Of a DNA stretch of 64,000 bases, positions 33,421-43,772 are shown piece by piece. Under the pieces are notes generated by a model. That model made no database searches and was not told the origin of the DNA. It was given only the letters and a program-made list of their open reading frames with translations. A program made the position numbers and the translations under genes. The DNA lies in the NCBI RefSeq assembly GCF_002099425.1, contig NW_018344015.1, positions 9,586,001 to 9,650,000 on the forward strand, read 5' to 3'. How positions within the stretch are numbered: the stretch's first letter is position 1; every line of letters starts with the position of its first letter. Source of the stretch: Phascolarctos cinereus. Lineage: Eukaryota > Chordata > Mammalia > Diprotodontia > Phascolarctidae.

Positions 33421-33590
33421 ATTCACTGAGCAAATATTTCTCAAGTGCTTATTATGTGTCTGGCACTGTGCTGGGAACTAGGGATAAAAATAAAATAATC
33501 TTGCATCCCTCAAAGATCTCACATACTACTAGTTGGAACAAAATGTACACAAACAAATAAATAGTAAATATAATGAAAAAATAAATAATA
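33421..33590 (+). mobile_element. Old interspersed repeat, 5' part
   Basis: Starts CACTGAGCAAATATTTCTCA, then CAAGTGCTTATTATGTGTCT, GGCACTGTGCTGGGAACTAG, and CTCAAAGATCTCACATACTA to AAACAAATAAATAGTAAATA. It has the same block order as 25040-25215 and 36395-36530. Confidence 0.55.
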
Positions 33591-33756
33591 TCCTTTTGTT
33601 TTGTTTTGCTTCCATATAACATGTTTGACCCATATTAAACTTGCAGTGCATTAAAATATCCAGTTAGCTGCTATTTGGTCACACCCGCACCTTGCATGTT
33701 ATGAAGGTGGAATTTTTGTTTGTTTATTTGTTTTATTTTTATTTTTTGCACTTAAT

Positions 33757-34056
33757 AGTTTTTTTTATTTTTCACATTACATGTAAAGATAGATTTCAGC
33801 ATTCATATTTGTAAGATTTTGAATTGCAAATTTTTCTCCCTCTCTCTCTCCACACCCCCTCCCCAAAATAGCAAGCTGGGTTATACATATGCAATCATAT
33901 TAATCATATTTCCACCTAATCATTTTGGGAAAGAAGAAACAGAACAAAAGTAAAATCATTAGAAAGGAAAACAAAAATGAAAATAATATGTTTCAATCTG
34001 CATTCAAACTCCACAATTCTTTTTCTGGATGGGGACAGCATTTTCCATCATGAGCC
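33757..34056 (-). mobile_element. L1-C, 3' end (older L1 interrupted by L1-D)
   Basis: Minus-strand L1 3' untranslated region, read on the plus strand as TTTTTCACATTACATGTAAA, TTTTGAATTGCAAATTTTTC, CAAAATAGCAAGCTGGGTTA, CATTCAAACTCCACAATTCT, and GGATGGGGACAGCATTTTCC, stopping at CATCATGAGCC. The next part of the same 3' region resumes at 35768. L1-D with its transduced tail fills the gap. The end differs from younger L1s here, so L1-C is an older relative. Confidence 0.78.
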
Positions 34057-34060
34057 TTTT
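34046..34060. repeat. Target-site duplication of L1-D, left copy
   Basis: CATCATGAGCCTTTT, 13 of 15 identical to CATCATAAGTCTTTT at 35753-35767. The two differences are transitions. Both belong to the L1-C 3' region. Confidence 0.8.
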
Positions 34061-35752
34061 TTTTTTTCAGGGACAGTTTCAGTTTTATTATGTTCTCACA
34101 GAGCATTAAATCCATCATCATCTCTTTTTTTTTCTTTTTTAAAATTAATTTATTTTGATTTATCAGCCATCACTTCCATAACCTTTTGAGTTTTAATTTT
34201 TTCTCCCAATCCCTCCCACATCCCTCCCCAAGACAGCATGCAATCTGATATAGGCTATACATATACATTCCTATTAAACATATTTTCACATTAGTGATGC
34301 TGTAAGTAAGAATTAGAACCAATAGGAGGAACCACCAGAAAAAGGAAACAAAACACAATAGAAGAAAAAAAATAGTAAATAGTATGCTTCGATATGCATT
34401 CAAACTCCATAGTTCTTTCTTCTTTGTGCATAGCATTTTCCATCACAAGGCCTTTGGAGATGTATTAGATCCTTGTATTTCTGAGTAGGGTTTTCTATCA
34501 ATATTAGTAATTGCTTAAGGTGGCTGTTACTGTGTACATCTTTCTCCTGTAGCATCTCAGCATCTCATTTCTCACTCAGCATCAGACCATACAAATCTTT
34601 CCAGGTTTTTTCAGAAGTTTTCCTGTTCATCATTTATTATAGCACAATAATATTACTTTACATTCATATACCACAACTTGTTCAGCCATTCCCCAAATGA
34701 TGGGGAATTCTTTGCCACCACAAAAAGAGCTGCTATAAATATTTTGGTACATGTGGGTCCTTTTCCCATTTGTATGATCTCTTTGGGATATAGCCCTAGG
34801 AGTGCTGTTACTAGGTGAAAGGATATGCACATTTTTATAGCCCTTTGGGCATAGTTTCAAATTGTACTCCAAAATGGTTGGACTGCTTCACAACTCTACC
34901 AACAATGCATTAGTGTTCCAATTTTCCCATATCTTCTCCAACGTTTGTCATTTTCCTGTTTTGTGGTGTTGGCCAATCTGATAGATGTGATGTAGTACCT
35001 CAGAGTTGTTCTGATTTGCATTTCTCTAATGAATAGTGATTAATAGCATTTTTTATATGACTATAGATGGCTTTAGCTTCTTCATCTGAGACCTGCCTGT
35101 TCATATTCTTTGACCATTTATCAGTTGGGTAATGACTTGTATTCTTATAAATTTGATGTAATTCTCTACATATTTTAGAAATGAGGCCCTTATCAGAGAG
35201 ACTAGTTGTGAAAAGTGTTTCCCAATTTTCTACTTTCCTTCTAATCTTGGTAGTATTGGCTTTGTTTGCACAAAAACATATCAATTTAATGTAATCAGAG
35301 TTATCCATTTTGCATTTCATAATGTTCTCTATCTCCTATTTGGTCATTAATTCTTCCATTCTCCACAAATCTGATAGGTAAACTATTCCTTGCTCCCCCA
35401 GTTTGCTTACAGTATCAGCCTTTATATCTAAATCATGGACCCACTGTGACTTTACTTTGGTGTAAGGTATGACATTTTGATCTATGCCTAGTTTCTGCCA
35501 TACTCTTTTCCATTTTTCCCAGAAATTTTTGTCAAAGAGTGAGTTCTTATCCCAGAAGCTGAGGTGTTTGTATTTATCAAATAATAGATTAGTATAGTCA
35601 TTGATAGCCGTGTGTTGCAAACTTAACCTATTCCACTGACCCACCACTCTATTTCTTAGCCAGTAGCAAGCAGTTTTGATGATTGCTGTTTTATAATACA
35701 ATATAAGATCTTGAATGATTAGGCTACCTTCCCCAGCATTTCTTTTCATTAG
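34057..35752 (-). mobile_element. L1-D: 5'-truncated L1 with a likely 3' transduction
   Basis: A minus-strand L1 starting within the ORF2 thumb region (about 35752) and running to the end of its 3' untranslated region and a first A-tract near 34126-34140. About 57 bp of non-L1 DNA follows (34068-34125, minus strand), containing AATAAA 16 bases before an 11-base A-tail (34057-34067). The whole unit sits between the two copies of a 15-bp target-site duplication inside L1-C. The tail is explained by read-through of the weak L1 polyadenylation signal to a signal in flanking DNA at the source locus. Confidence 0.88.
34780..35752 (-). pseudogene. L1-D ORF2, C-terminal remnant
   Basis: Two open pieces carry the ORF2 C-terminal region. 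One (35752-35336) holds EGSLIIQDLILYYKTAIIKT, GIDQNVIPYTKVKSQWVHD and GEQGIVYLSDLWRMEELMTK. The other (35320-35000) holds SDYIKLICFCANKANTTKIR and the WSKNMNRQVSDEE block. The remaining C-terminal part is in broken frames. No endonuclease or RT palm is present because of the 5' truncation. Confidence 0.88.
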
Positions 35753-36197
35753 CATCATAAGTCTTTTGGAATTATCTTGGATCATTCCATTACTGAGAGA
35801 AGCTAAGTCTATCATTGCTGATCATCACACAGTGTTGCCATTAGTATGTACAATGTTCATCTGATTCTACTTACTTTACTCAGCATCAGTTCATGTAAGT
35901 CTTTCCAGGTTTTTTTTTTCTGAAATCTGCCTGCTCATCATATCTTATAGAACAATAGTATTCCATCACATTCACATACCAGAACTTGTTCAGCCATTCC
36001 CCAATTGATGGACATCCTCTCAATTTCCAATTCTTTGCCACCACAAAAAGATCTGTTAATTTTTTTTTTGTAAATATAGGTCCTCCTTTTCTCTCTTTTG
36101 GATCTTTTTGTGATGCAGATCTATTAGTCATATTGGTGGATCAAAGGATATGCACAGTTTTATAGCCCTTTGGGCATAGTTCCAAATTTTGAAGCTT
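35753..36197 (-). mobile_element. L1-C, upstream part (3' untranslated region and ORF2 C-terminus)
   Basis: Begins with the right target-site duplication of L1-D (35753-35767) and continues the L1-C 3' region (GGAATTATCTTGGATCATTC, GAGAGAAGCTAAGTCTATCA), then the ORF2 C-terminus. The minus-strand frame 36131-35886 holds FVVAKNWKLRGCPSIGEWLN and VMEYYCSIRYDEQADFRKK. It ends at CATAGTTCCAAATTTTGAAG, where L1-C is 5'-truncated. Confidence 0.82.
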
Positions 36198-36199
36198 GT

Positions 36200-36370
36200 T
36201 TTTCAACTCAAGTGTCATACTTCATATTTACACTCTTTGGAATTTCAACCTATTAGATTGAACCCAAATTTCTATCCTGTCAAGATCTTTAGGCTACTAC
36301 CTTTTTTTAATCGATAATGCTAGGTATTCTTCCTAGCTCTGGTTTATCTACAAAAATAAAATAAAGCCAT
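36200..36370 (-). mobile_element. Possible L3/CR1-type fragment
   Basis: Plus-strand phrases ATTTACACTCTTTGGAATTT, TTAGATTGAACCCAAATTTC, TATCCTGTCAAGATCTTTAG and TTCTTCCTAGCTCTGGTTTATC resemble a conserved internal stretch of CR1/L3-type LINEs, reversed. The evidence is only phrase similarity. Confidence 0.4.
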
Positions 36371-36394
36371 TTATATTATAATTGAAATAGGTGA

Positions 36395-36660
36395 AAAATG
36401 TAAATAAACAATAATTAAGTACTTACTAATTTCCTAAGAATGTGTTGAGTGTTGATAATATTATGAAAGGCAAAAACAATTATTAAGCTTACAATCAAGT
36501 AGGGGAAGCAACATGTAAACAATTAGGGACAAAAAGATACACAGAGTGCATGAAAGTGAGCTATAGAAGGGAAGGATATAGAAGCTGGGTAGTCTGGGAA
36601 AATCTTCCTGCAGAAGGTAGAATTGGAGCTGAGTTTTAAAAGGAACCAGGGGAGGCAGTG
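36395..36660 (+). mobile_element. Old interspersed repeat, same kind as 25040-25330
   Basis: Shows AATTAAGTACTTACTAATTT, AAGCTTACAATCAAGTAGGG, GCAACATGTAAACAATTAGG, TGGGTAGTCTGGGAAAATCT, TCCTGCAGAAGGTAGAATTG and GCTGAGTTTTAAAAGGAACC in order. The fragment at 45441-45615 has the blocks that would come next in the same family. Confidence 0.5.
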
Positions 36661-36699
36661 GTGAGGGGGGAGAAGACGAAAGATAATCATCACAAATCC

Positions 36700-36935
36700 T
36701 TCTCCACCTCCTCTTCCTACTCTTCCTCTTCCTCCTCTTCCTCTTCCTCCTCCTCTTCCTCCTCCTCCTTCTCCTTCTCCTTCTCCTTCTCCTTCTCCTT
36801 CTCCTTCTCCTTCTCCTTCTCCTTCTCCTTCTTCTCCTTCTTCTTCTTCTTCTTCTTCCTTCTTCTTCTTCTTCTTCTTCTTCTTCTTCTTCTTCTTCTT
36901 CTTCTTCTTCTTCTTCTTTTTCCTCCTCCTCCTCC
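36700..36935. repeat. Long polypyrimidine tract (TCC/TTC)n
   Basis: About 230 bp of almost pure pyrimidine on the plus strand, moving from CTTCCTC units through CTTCTC to pure TTC, then CTCCTC. It makes Ser/Phe/Leu frames on plus and Lys/Glu or Arg frames on minus that are not genes. Confidence 0.97.
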
Positions 36936-38429
36936 TATTTCACTGTTGAGTAAAATATATTTCTCCATCTAACCATGTGAGTGTGTTTGTGTGTAGTCAT
37001 CTGTTTTAAGTAGTTCAGTTGAAAGTGAGTTTTGTGTCAGCCAATAACCAACATCACCTGCACCTTATTTGTATAAATCTCTAGTTGTGTACCCTGATTT
37101 TGAAATAATTTTCCCTATCCTCCATTTCCCTTTCCTTGTAGTGTATTCCTCTTTCCCTCTTTCCATTCTGCTTTTAAGGTTATCAAGACAGAATAGAACC
37201 ACTTTCATTTCTTCTATCTAATTAAACTCCCTCTGTGCCTCCTGGTAATGATAGAGTTCAGATGGACCGTAATATAAGCAGTTTATCCTTTTTAGTTCCG
37301 CTTTCATCATTATTTATTCATGTGCATCTTTTTATATTTCTCTTCACTGCTGTGCTTAAATGTCAAAATTCCTCCTCTGTTGTGGTTTGTTCAACAGAAA
37401 TATGAGGAATTCCTCTATTGATTTTAAGTTCAATTTTTCCCATTTGATCCATAATTTTTCAAAGGTCATTGACTAGGAGTATGTTAGGGGAGGAAAGGTT
37501 AAAAAAAAATAAATTTCCTAAGGTGGAGGGTGTAGGGAAGAGGAGGTAGGTGGAGGATTGACTCCACAGCATCACTTAGGGACAATTGTCTTTCATCCAG
37601 GAATGTGATTGTAAATGAAAAGCCCTTCACTTAAGATCTTAGTTCTCATTTATGGACCTCTAAACTTGCCAGATGGGAAGAGAAGTGATTCTCCCTGTTA
37701 TTTCCAATCTGTTTTGTACCTCAAATCGGGTATATTTGGGTTTCTGAGCTTAACACCTCACATTGTCTATTTACTTCTTTTATCATTTTTTCTAATATCA
37801 TGGGTATGAGATTAAACTTCATGGTTCTTTTAATTTATATGTCTCAGTGTTTTGAAGCATTTTTTAATATAGTTGTTGAGAGCTTTCATATTCTTTTTTG
37901 AAAACTACTCAGCATAGACTCTGCACAATTTTAATCTTATACATCCAAGGATGTCACTTAATCTGATATGTTTGTATATCAGACTGCTATCAAGATATTT
38001 GATGCAAAAATGTTTTCTCCCTTGACAGTTTCTCATTCTAATGACTTTGATTTCAGTAATTTATGAGAGCTTTTTATGTATGTATACAAAATTACTAATT
38101 TTGTCTTTTGTGATCTCCTTTTGTTATTTTCCCATCAGCCCTAATCCTAGCTTCCAGCCTTCAAATCCATGTCTCTACAATTAACTTATTCTGCAACATC
38201 CATTAGTGTGTGGGACCTTCTCATTCTTGGGTATTAAATCACGTTTGGCAATTTCTCAAACTGGTATCCTGTTATAAGTCACACCCCCTTCTGCCATTGG
38301 TGATTTTCTCCATTTTGTAGAGGAGCTTAGACTTGCAATCATTTCCCTCCAACCCCTATTCCTCACTGAAGGACTTCATAACTATATCCCTAGGTCTAGC
38401 CAGGAACCTTTATGAGTCAGGTTACTTTT
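36936..38429. other. Unassigned intergenic DNA
   Basis: About 1.5 kb with no supported gene. The short frames at 37615-37809 and 38333-38656 are not supported. Confidence 0.5.
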
Positions 38430-38530
38430 TTTCCCTCTCATTAGAATATAAGCTCCTAAAAGTTAGATACTGCATTTCTTTTCTTTTTTCTTTACATTTG
38501 AACTCTCAGAGCTTAGCACAGAAACCAGAA
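38430..38530 (+). mobile_element. Possible L2-type 3' tail fragment
   Basis: TTAGAATATAAGCTCCTAAA, GATACTGCATTTCTTTTC and CTCAGAGCTTAGCACAG resemble the common end of L2-type repeats ('AGAATGTAAGCTCCTTGAGG...TTAGCACAGTGCCTGG'). Short and decayed. Confidence 0.4.
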
Positions 38531-38647
38531 TGTAGTATTTTTAACAAAAGCCTATTTCCTTCCTTCCTTCCTACCTACATTTTTTGTCATAATGTCGTTT
38601 GTTCTTTTAATTCAATTACACATATATTTACTTATGTGAAGTATAGG

Positions 38648-38895
38648 GGTTACTAGGTGGCACAATGGATAGAGCCCCATGCCCGGAGTTAAAGAAACCT
38701 GAATTCAAATTTAGCCTCTGACACTTATTAGCTGTGTGACTCTAGGCAAGTCACTTAACCATGTTTGCCTCAGTTTCCTCTCTTGTAAAATGAGCTTGAG
38801 AAGAAAATGGCAAACCTTCTAGTATCTTTGCCAAGAAGACTGCAAAGCAGGTTACCAAAAAGTTGAGCACAACTGAAACAATTGAACGACAGCAA
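38648..38895 (+). mobile_element. Marsupial SINE, long form
   Basis: Head GGTTACTAGGTGGCACAATGG, ATAGAGCCCCATGCCCGGAG, GCTGTGTGACTCTAGGCAAG, TGCCTCAGTTTCCTCTCTTG, then the long-form tail TATCTTTGCCAAGAAGACTG, GTTGAGCACAACTGAAACAA ending CAACGATG. The same long form occurs at 60553-60792 (minus) and 61635-61840 (plus). It has no A-tail of note. Confidence 0.83.
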
Positions 38896-39139
38896 CGATG
38901 TGAAGTACACAGTCATATCTCATTGGGGTTCAAAAACAGAAAATAACTTCAATGATTTCAAAGAACCTATAATCCCCTGATGGGATACCATATGTATATA
39001 TCTAAGTATATATTGATTGTATAGAAGTCCTAACAATAGTTTTTATATATTTCTTTCCTAAAATCCCTTCCACCTTTAGCCTGGGTTGAAAAAAAAAAGT
39101 CAATTTAATTTAAAAAAAAAAGAAGTACAAAAGAGAAAA

Positions 39140-39408
39140 CAAATAAAAAAATAAGTCTCTACTACATGCCAGGCATTGTATCAAGTGCTTAACAAATATT
39201 AGTAATTTGATCCTTACAACAACCCGAAGGGTAAGATGCTAATATTGTCCTCATTTTATAGTTGAGGAAACTGAGGCAGAAAGAAATTATATGATTTTCA
39301 CAGATGTATATGCTGGCATATAAGTGATCCTGGTTTGAACTCAAGTCTTCTTGATTCCAGGCCCAAATACAGTAAATTCTATTTACTGTACCACATAGCT
39401 GCTCCAGC
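39140..39408 (-). mobile_element. MIR-type CORE-SINE
   Basis: The plus strand reads CTACTACATGCCAGGCATTG, TCAAGTGCTTAACAAATATT, TCCTTACAACAACCCGAAGG, TTGAGGAAACTGAGGCAGAA, and GAACTCAAGTCTTCTTGATT to CCACATAGCTGCTCC, the reverse of a full MIR-type SINE. Confidence 0.8.
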
Positions 39409-39621
39409 AGATAGAAAAGCAAGAATCATTTCCTAAAGGAGGTAATTTTGTGGCCTATTAGTTCACTTTATTTAATATGATCCAAAAAGAGATCCATCTA
39501 AGGGACATTAGCTTCATAAGAAACAGCTTATTCTGTTATATGTCCATTGATTATAAACTTAAGCACAGTTGGGTTGATTCACAGATAAGTGTTGTTAGTC
39601 CAAAGTAATCAAGGTAAGACA
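39409..39621. other. Unassigned DNA
   Basis: No feature recognised. Confidence 0.5.
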
Positions 39622-39629
39622 ATGTAGGT

Positions 39630-39870
39630 CAGGAGCATCAAACTTGCTGTCCCAGGGATGCAAGCCACTAGAATATTTCCCAAGTGTGGCCAGGAACCAG
39701 GTTAAAATGCAAGTAGGAAATGTTTAACAAAATAGACCAAAAAAATAAAATTAATAGTGCAATATAAAGAAGATTATTTTAATTGCATGACACAGAAATG
39801 TTAATTTACAATTTTCTAAGTCCATATACAGTCCACAGGGATACATTTCTTTTTGAGTATGACACCGCAG
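39630..39870. mobile_element. Short non-autonomous hAT-type element
   Basis: A 241-bp element with decayed inverted ends: CAGGAGCATCAAACTTGC at the left, and CTGCGGTGTCATACTCAAA as the reverse complement of the right end. These resemble the CAGGGGTGTCAAACTC ends of a common marsupial hAT-type family. The 8 bp on each side, ATGTAGGT and AAGTGGGT, match at 6 of 8 positions, as expected for an old hAT target-site duplication. It has no transposase frame. Confidence 0.62.
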
Positions 39871-39878
39871 AAGTGGGT

Positions 39879-40829
39879 AGATAACCAAAAATGTGTCTAT
39901 ACTAATAAAAAAGAAACTAAAGACTCCACCCCAACTGAGAAGGCTGATCATGTCATCTTTGTTTATAAAATATAGTACATTATTGAATGATGTCTGTAGT
40001 CAATGGAGAATGTGGCAAACCACTCCAGGTACAAAGTAAATTAGGCAAGCTATTGTCCTGTGATATGTCCTGGAAATGGGCATGAACTGATAAGACATTA
40101 CAAATATAGCTAGAACATAACATTACTTTCTTGTGTGATAGAAATGTAACCTTAAAGGATAGAGAAGAGAGTTTGTTCATTTTTCATTTTATTGCCAGGG
40201 TGAATTTCAGTTAGGATTCTCTCTTGTTCTGTCATAGAAACATGAATCTTTAAGTTATTCAAGACTGTTTTATCCATTGTTCCTGTAGGTCCCTCTGCAA
40301 AAAATGTATATTTTTTTCTATATATGATTGAGGTAATTACATTCCATCTGTCTCAATGTTTTCTAATTCCATTCCATCAAAGGGAGTGAGGTCATGAGTA
40401 TTGGAAGCTTATGAAAGTGAGCAAAGTTCATTCAAACTTCTTTTCTGAAAGAAGAGCACAGAAAGGTCAGTAGGTCAAGTTAGAGCTAATCTTGGGAATG
40501 ATGAATGAAAAAGAGGACATTCTTTTTTTAAATTGAATTTAGGAAGATGAAAACAGGCCTTAAAGTAGTCTTCTTACACAAGGCCATAGTTTGATTTTTT
40601 TCTGTACTGGGGAAGAATTATAACTGAATCTGATTCTGCATTTTTTAGGTTACCCCTAGTGCTTCCAAAAATGTAAAGTAACTTTTGTTATTCATTTACC
40701 TTCTCCACCTTTTTATTGTATTTCATTTAACACAGATCAGTTACTGCATTATGTTTTCTATACTCTGTTGCTGGAAAATGGCTATTCCTCATGTATGACT
40801 ACTGTATGACTAGTGTGGATATCTTACAT
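39879..40829. other. Unassigned intergenic DNA
   Basis: No supported gene or named repeat seen. Confidence 0.5.
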
Positions 40830-40966
40830 GTTGTGTATATGTGTTATATACACACATATATGTATAGAAATATAATTACTCTCATAAGCAATATATGTCT
40901 ATATATAAGTATATATAGACATATATGTCTATATCAATATATAAAATATAGATAGATATAAACATT
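40830..40966. repeat. AT-rich microsatellite
   Basis: TATACACACATATATGTATA and TATATGTCTATATATAAGTA repeats with short palindromes. Confidence 0.85.
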
Positions 40967-40967
40967 G

Positions 40968-41044
40968 ATTGGTTGTTAGTTGGCCTTCATGCTCTAAGAA
41001 GACCAAAATGACATCACTGTACTGTGGTCAAGATACATTATGTT
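40968..41044 (-). mobile_element. LINE-R, detached 3' end
   Basis: The plus strand reads GGCCTTCATGCTCTAAGAAG, ACCAAAATGACATCACTGTA, then GTCAAGATACATTATGTT. In copies of this family that I remember, this stretch lies directly before the sequence found at 46268 onward, so LINE-R appears split here by the 5.2-kb composite 41045-46267. TATGTT is present on both sides (41039-41044 and 46268-46273). Confidence 0.55.
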
Positions 41045-41778
41045 CAGAGGGAGACTTCTGGGAGCCAAGATGGTGGAGTAAGAAGTAAGTCACTCACTCT
41101 CTCTTATTGACCTCTGTAAGCCCAGAAAATATCACTCCAGGAAAAACTTTGGAACAGTTGAGCCAACAAAAAGATGGGGTCCAGCAGCCTTGTAGTGCAG
41201 GAAGCTTGGACTGAGAAAGGTCCTTCTCACTCTGGGGGAGGAGGAGCAATATAGATTAGGAAATATCCCAGCAAGCCAGTGGCAAGCCCCACCTCAGCAA
41301 ACCAAGAGTAGATCCTGAGCCCCAGGTGGTGGAGTAGGCAAGTGCCAGTACTAGGACCCATGGGTGCCTTAGCACAGGCAGGGGAACCAGTAAACACCAG
41401 CTCAGAAACATGCACCTGCGTTCTCCAGTAGCCAAATCTTCTGGTGCTTCAGTAAAACTGCAAGCTGGCAGACATCCTCCAGCAGTCAAGTATTTGAGTG
41501 CTTTAACGAAGCCCAGGTGATCAGGCATTCCCCAGTGGCCAGACTTCCCACCCCAACCCCAAGAGCTCCAGTGCTACTGACCCCAGCTCAGCACCAGGTA
41601 AGCTGTCAGACACCTGTAGCCTCCAGATGCCAGCATCTGAGTTCCCAGCACACAAAGTTAGTGACCAGGTCCCAGGCTACTAGCACAAGAATCTTGGGTC
41701 AGTGCCCCCTTTTCTCCAACAGGAGAGCTCAACTTTAAAAGCCAGGAAATAGGCAAACACCATAAGCAGAAAACAGAA

Positions 41779-42869
41779 ATGGACAATGATCACAGATTCT
41801 TAGTATAGGAACAGGTAAGATTGAGGAACAATTTCAGAAGAGGACAACATTGTCAATATTACCACACCTGAAATCTCAAAGGGGAATATGAACTGATCTC
41901 AAGCTCAAAAATCCTTCTTGGAATATCTCAAGAAGGATTTTGAAAGTCAAATAAGAAAAGTAGAAGAAAAAAATGGGAAAGAGAGAGTCAGTGGCTTGGG
42001 AAAAGAAGGACAAAAGTTTACTGTAGAAAACAAGTCCTTAAAAACATAATTCACTAAATGGAAAAAAAAATACACTGATGAAATTAACTCCTTAAAAAGT
42101 AGAATTGCTCATATAGAAAAGGAGGTACAAAAACTCATTGAAGAGAAGAACTCCTTAAAAAGTAAAATGGGCCAAATGGAAAAGAAGGTACAAAGTGTGA
42201 TAAAAGGAAAGAATTTGAAAAAAAAATAGAATTGTGCAAGTGGAATCTAATGATTCTGTGAGATATCAAGAATCAGTGAAGTAGAAACAAAAGAATGAAA
42301 AAAATAGAAGAAATTATAAAATACTTCATTGGCAAAACAACTGGTCTTGAAAATAGATGCAGGTGACAATTTAAAAATTATTGGTCTACATGAAAACCAT
42401 GATAGAAAAAACAGAGTCTGGACAGCTTCTTTCAGGAAATCATGTCCTAGAACCAAAAGGTAAAATAGTCATCTAAGGAATCCACCAATCACCTCCTAAA
42501 AGACATCCCAAATTGAATACACCAAGAAATATCGTGGCCAAATTAAAAAAAAAAAATTACCATGTCAAAGAGAAAATATTGCAAATAGACAGAAAGAAAG
42601 CATTTAAATATCATGGAATCATAGTCAGTGTTATGCAGGACCTTGTAGTTTCCACATTAAAAGATCAGAGGGCACAGAAGATGATATTCCTTAATGCAAA
42701 ACAGCTTGGATTACCACCAAGGATCAGCTCCCCAGTAAAACTGAGCATAATACTTCAGGGGAGGAGATGAATATTTAATGACTTAGGGGAATTCAAAACC
42801 TTACTGATGAAAAGACTAGAGCTCAACAGAAAATTTGACCTTCAAATATAAGACTCAAGAGAGGCATAA
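41779..42869 (+). pseudogene. L1-F ORF1, decayed
   Basis: Coiled-coil blocks remain as nucleotide similarity (GAACTCCTTAAAAAGTAAAA, AATGGAAAAGAAGGTACAAA repeats at 42080-42220). The C-terminal domain is open at 42513-42770: NIVAKLKKKNYHVKEKILQI, KAFKYHGIIVSVMQDLVVST and GLPPRISSPVKLSIILQGRR. The end is a stop at 42869 after the RLELNRKFDL region. Several frame breaks. Confidence 0.8.
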
Positions 42870-43422
42870 AAAATAAACAGGAAAGAAAAAAAAAACGAAA
42901 AAAAAAACATGTTATTAGTAAGGGCAAACTGTTTATACACCTACAAGAGAAAATGAAACTTGTAACTCTTGAGAATTATATCATTATTAAGACATTTAAA
43001 AAGGTCATACATAGACAGAGGGCATGGGTATAAGTTGACTTTGATGTGATGATAAAAAAAAACAATTAAATGATGAAAAGGGATTGTTCTGGAAAAACAG
43101 GTAAGGAGGAGGCAGACAAGGGTAAATTACATCAAACGAAAAGGCACAAAAACCCATTGCAGTGGAGAGTAAAAAGGGAGGAAGATGAGCATTGTTTGGA
43201 CCTTAGTCTCATCAGATTTGGCTCAAAGAGAGAAAAACATAATCAGTTAGTCATAAAAATCTAACTTACCATATAGGAAGTAGGAGGGGAAAAGGTAAGA
43301 AAATGAATGAGGCTGATAGAAGGGAGGGCAGACTGAGGGAGGCGGTGGCTGAAAGCAAAATTCTACCAAGGAGGGAAAAAGAGAAGAAGAGAAAAAAGCG
43401 TACACAACGGGGGGGAAATAGG

Positions 43423-43632
43423 ATGGAGAAAAAGATACAGATAACAATAATAACTGAATATGAATGGATGAACTCTTTCATAAAATGGAAATGTAAAGCA
43501 GGATGGATAAAGAACCATAATTCTACAATATGTTGTTTAAAATCCTGGAAAGACTTATACAAACTAATGCTGAGTGAAATGAGCACAACCCGTAACATTG
43601 TACCTGTAACAGCTGTGTTGTGTGATGACTGA
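43423..43632 (+). pseudogene. L1-F ORF2 with internal deletion (both ends joined)
   Basis: MEKKIQITIITEYEWMNSFI and WIKNHNSTICCL are the start of the ORF2 endonuclease. After codon 39 the frame continues with SWKDLYKLMLSEMSTTRNIV and ends LCDD, the extreme C-terminus of ORF2. The rest of the endonuclease and the whole RT are absent (roughly 3.6 kb less than L1-A). The frame is open across the join, so a 70-residue fusion could be read, but I see no reason to think it is used. Confidence 0.88.
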
Positions 43633-43772
43633 CTTTGACAGGCTTAGATCTTCTCAGCAATGCAAGGATCTTAGACAACTTCAAAAGACTCACTGTGGAA
43701 AACGCTATGCACATGCAAGGAAAGAATTTTGGAGTCTGAATGAAGATGGAAGCATACTATTTGACCTCCCTT

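Larger units (their letters stand above)
41045..43772 (+). mobile_element. L1-F, main part: full-length L1 with ORF2 almost wholly deleted
   Basis: A plus-strand L1 beginning with a GGGAGCCAAGATGGTGGAGT leader, continuing through a GC-richer 5' untranslated region (41045-41778), a decayed ORF1 (41779-42869), a purine-rich inter-ORF region, and the first 39 codons of ORF2 (43423 to about 43540). It then jumps directly to the last 30 or so codons of ORF2 and the 3' untranslated region. The 3' region is interrupted by L1-E at 43773 and resumes at 45188. Without L1-E the copy is about 3.0 kb. The junction shows no GT..AG pattern, so splicing is unlikely. Confidence 0.88.

Noticed and set aside
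36658-36972. Ser/Phe/Leu-rich and Lys/Glu/Arg-rich frames on both strands
   Set aside because: Pure translation of a (TCC/TTC)n microsatellite.
43530-43550. The L1-F ORF2 junction as a spliced L1
   Set aside because: No GT at the upstream side of the missing segment in intact relatives. The CAGGAAA microhomology explains it better.
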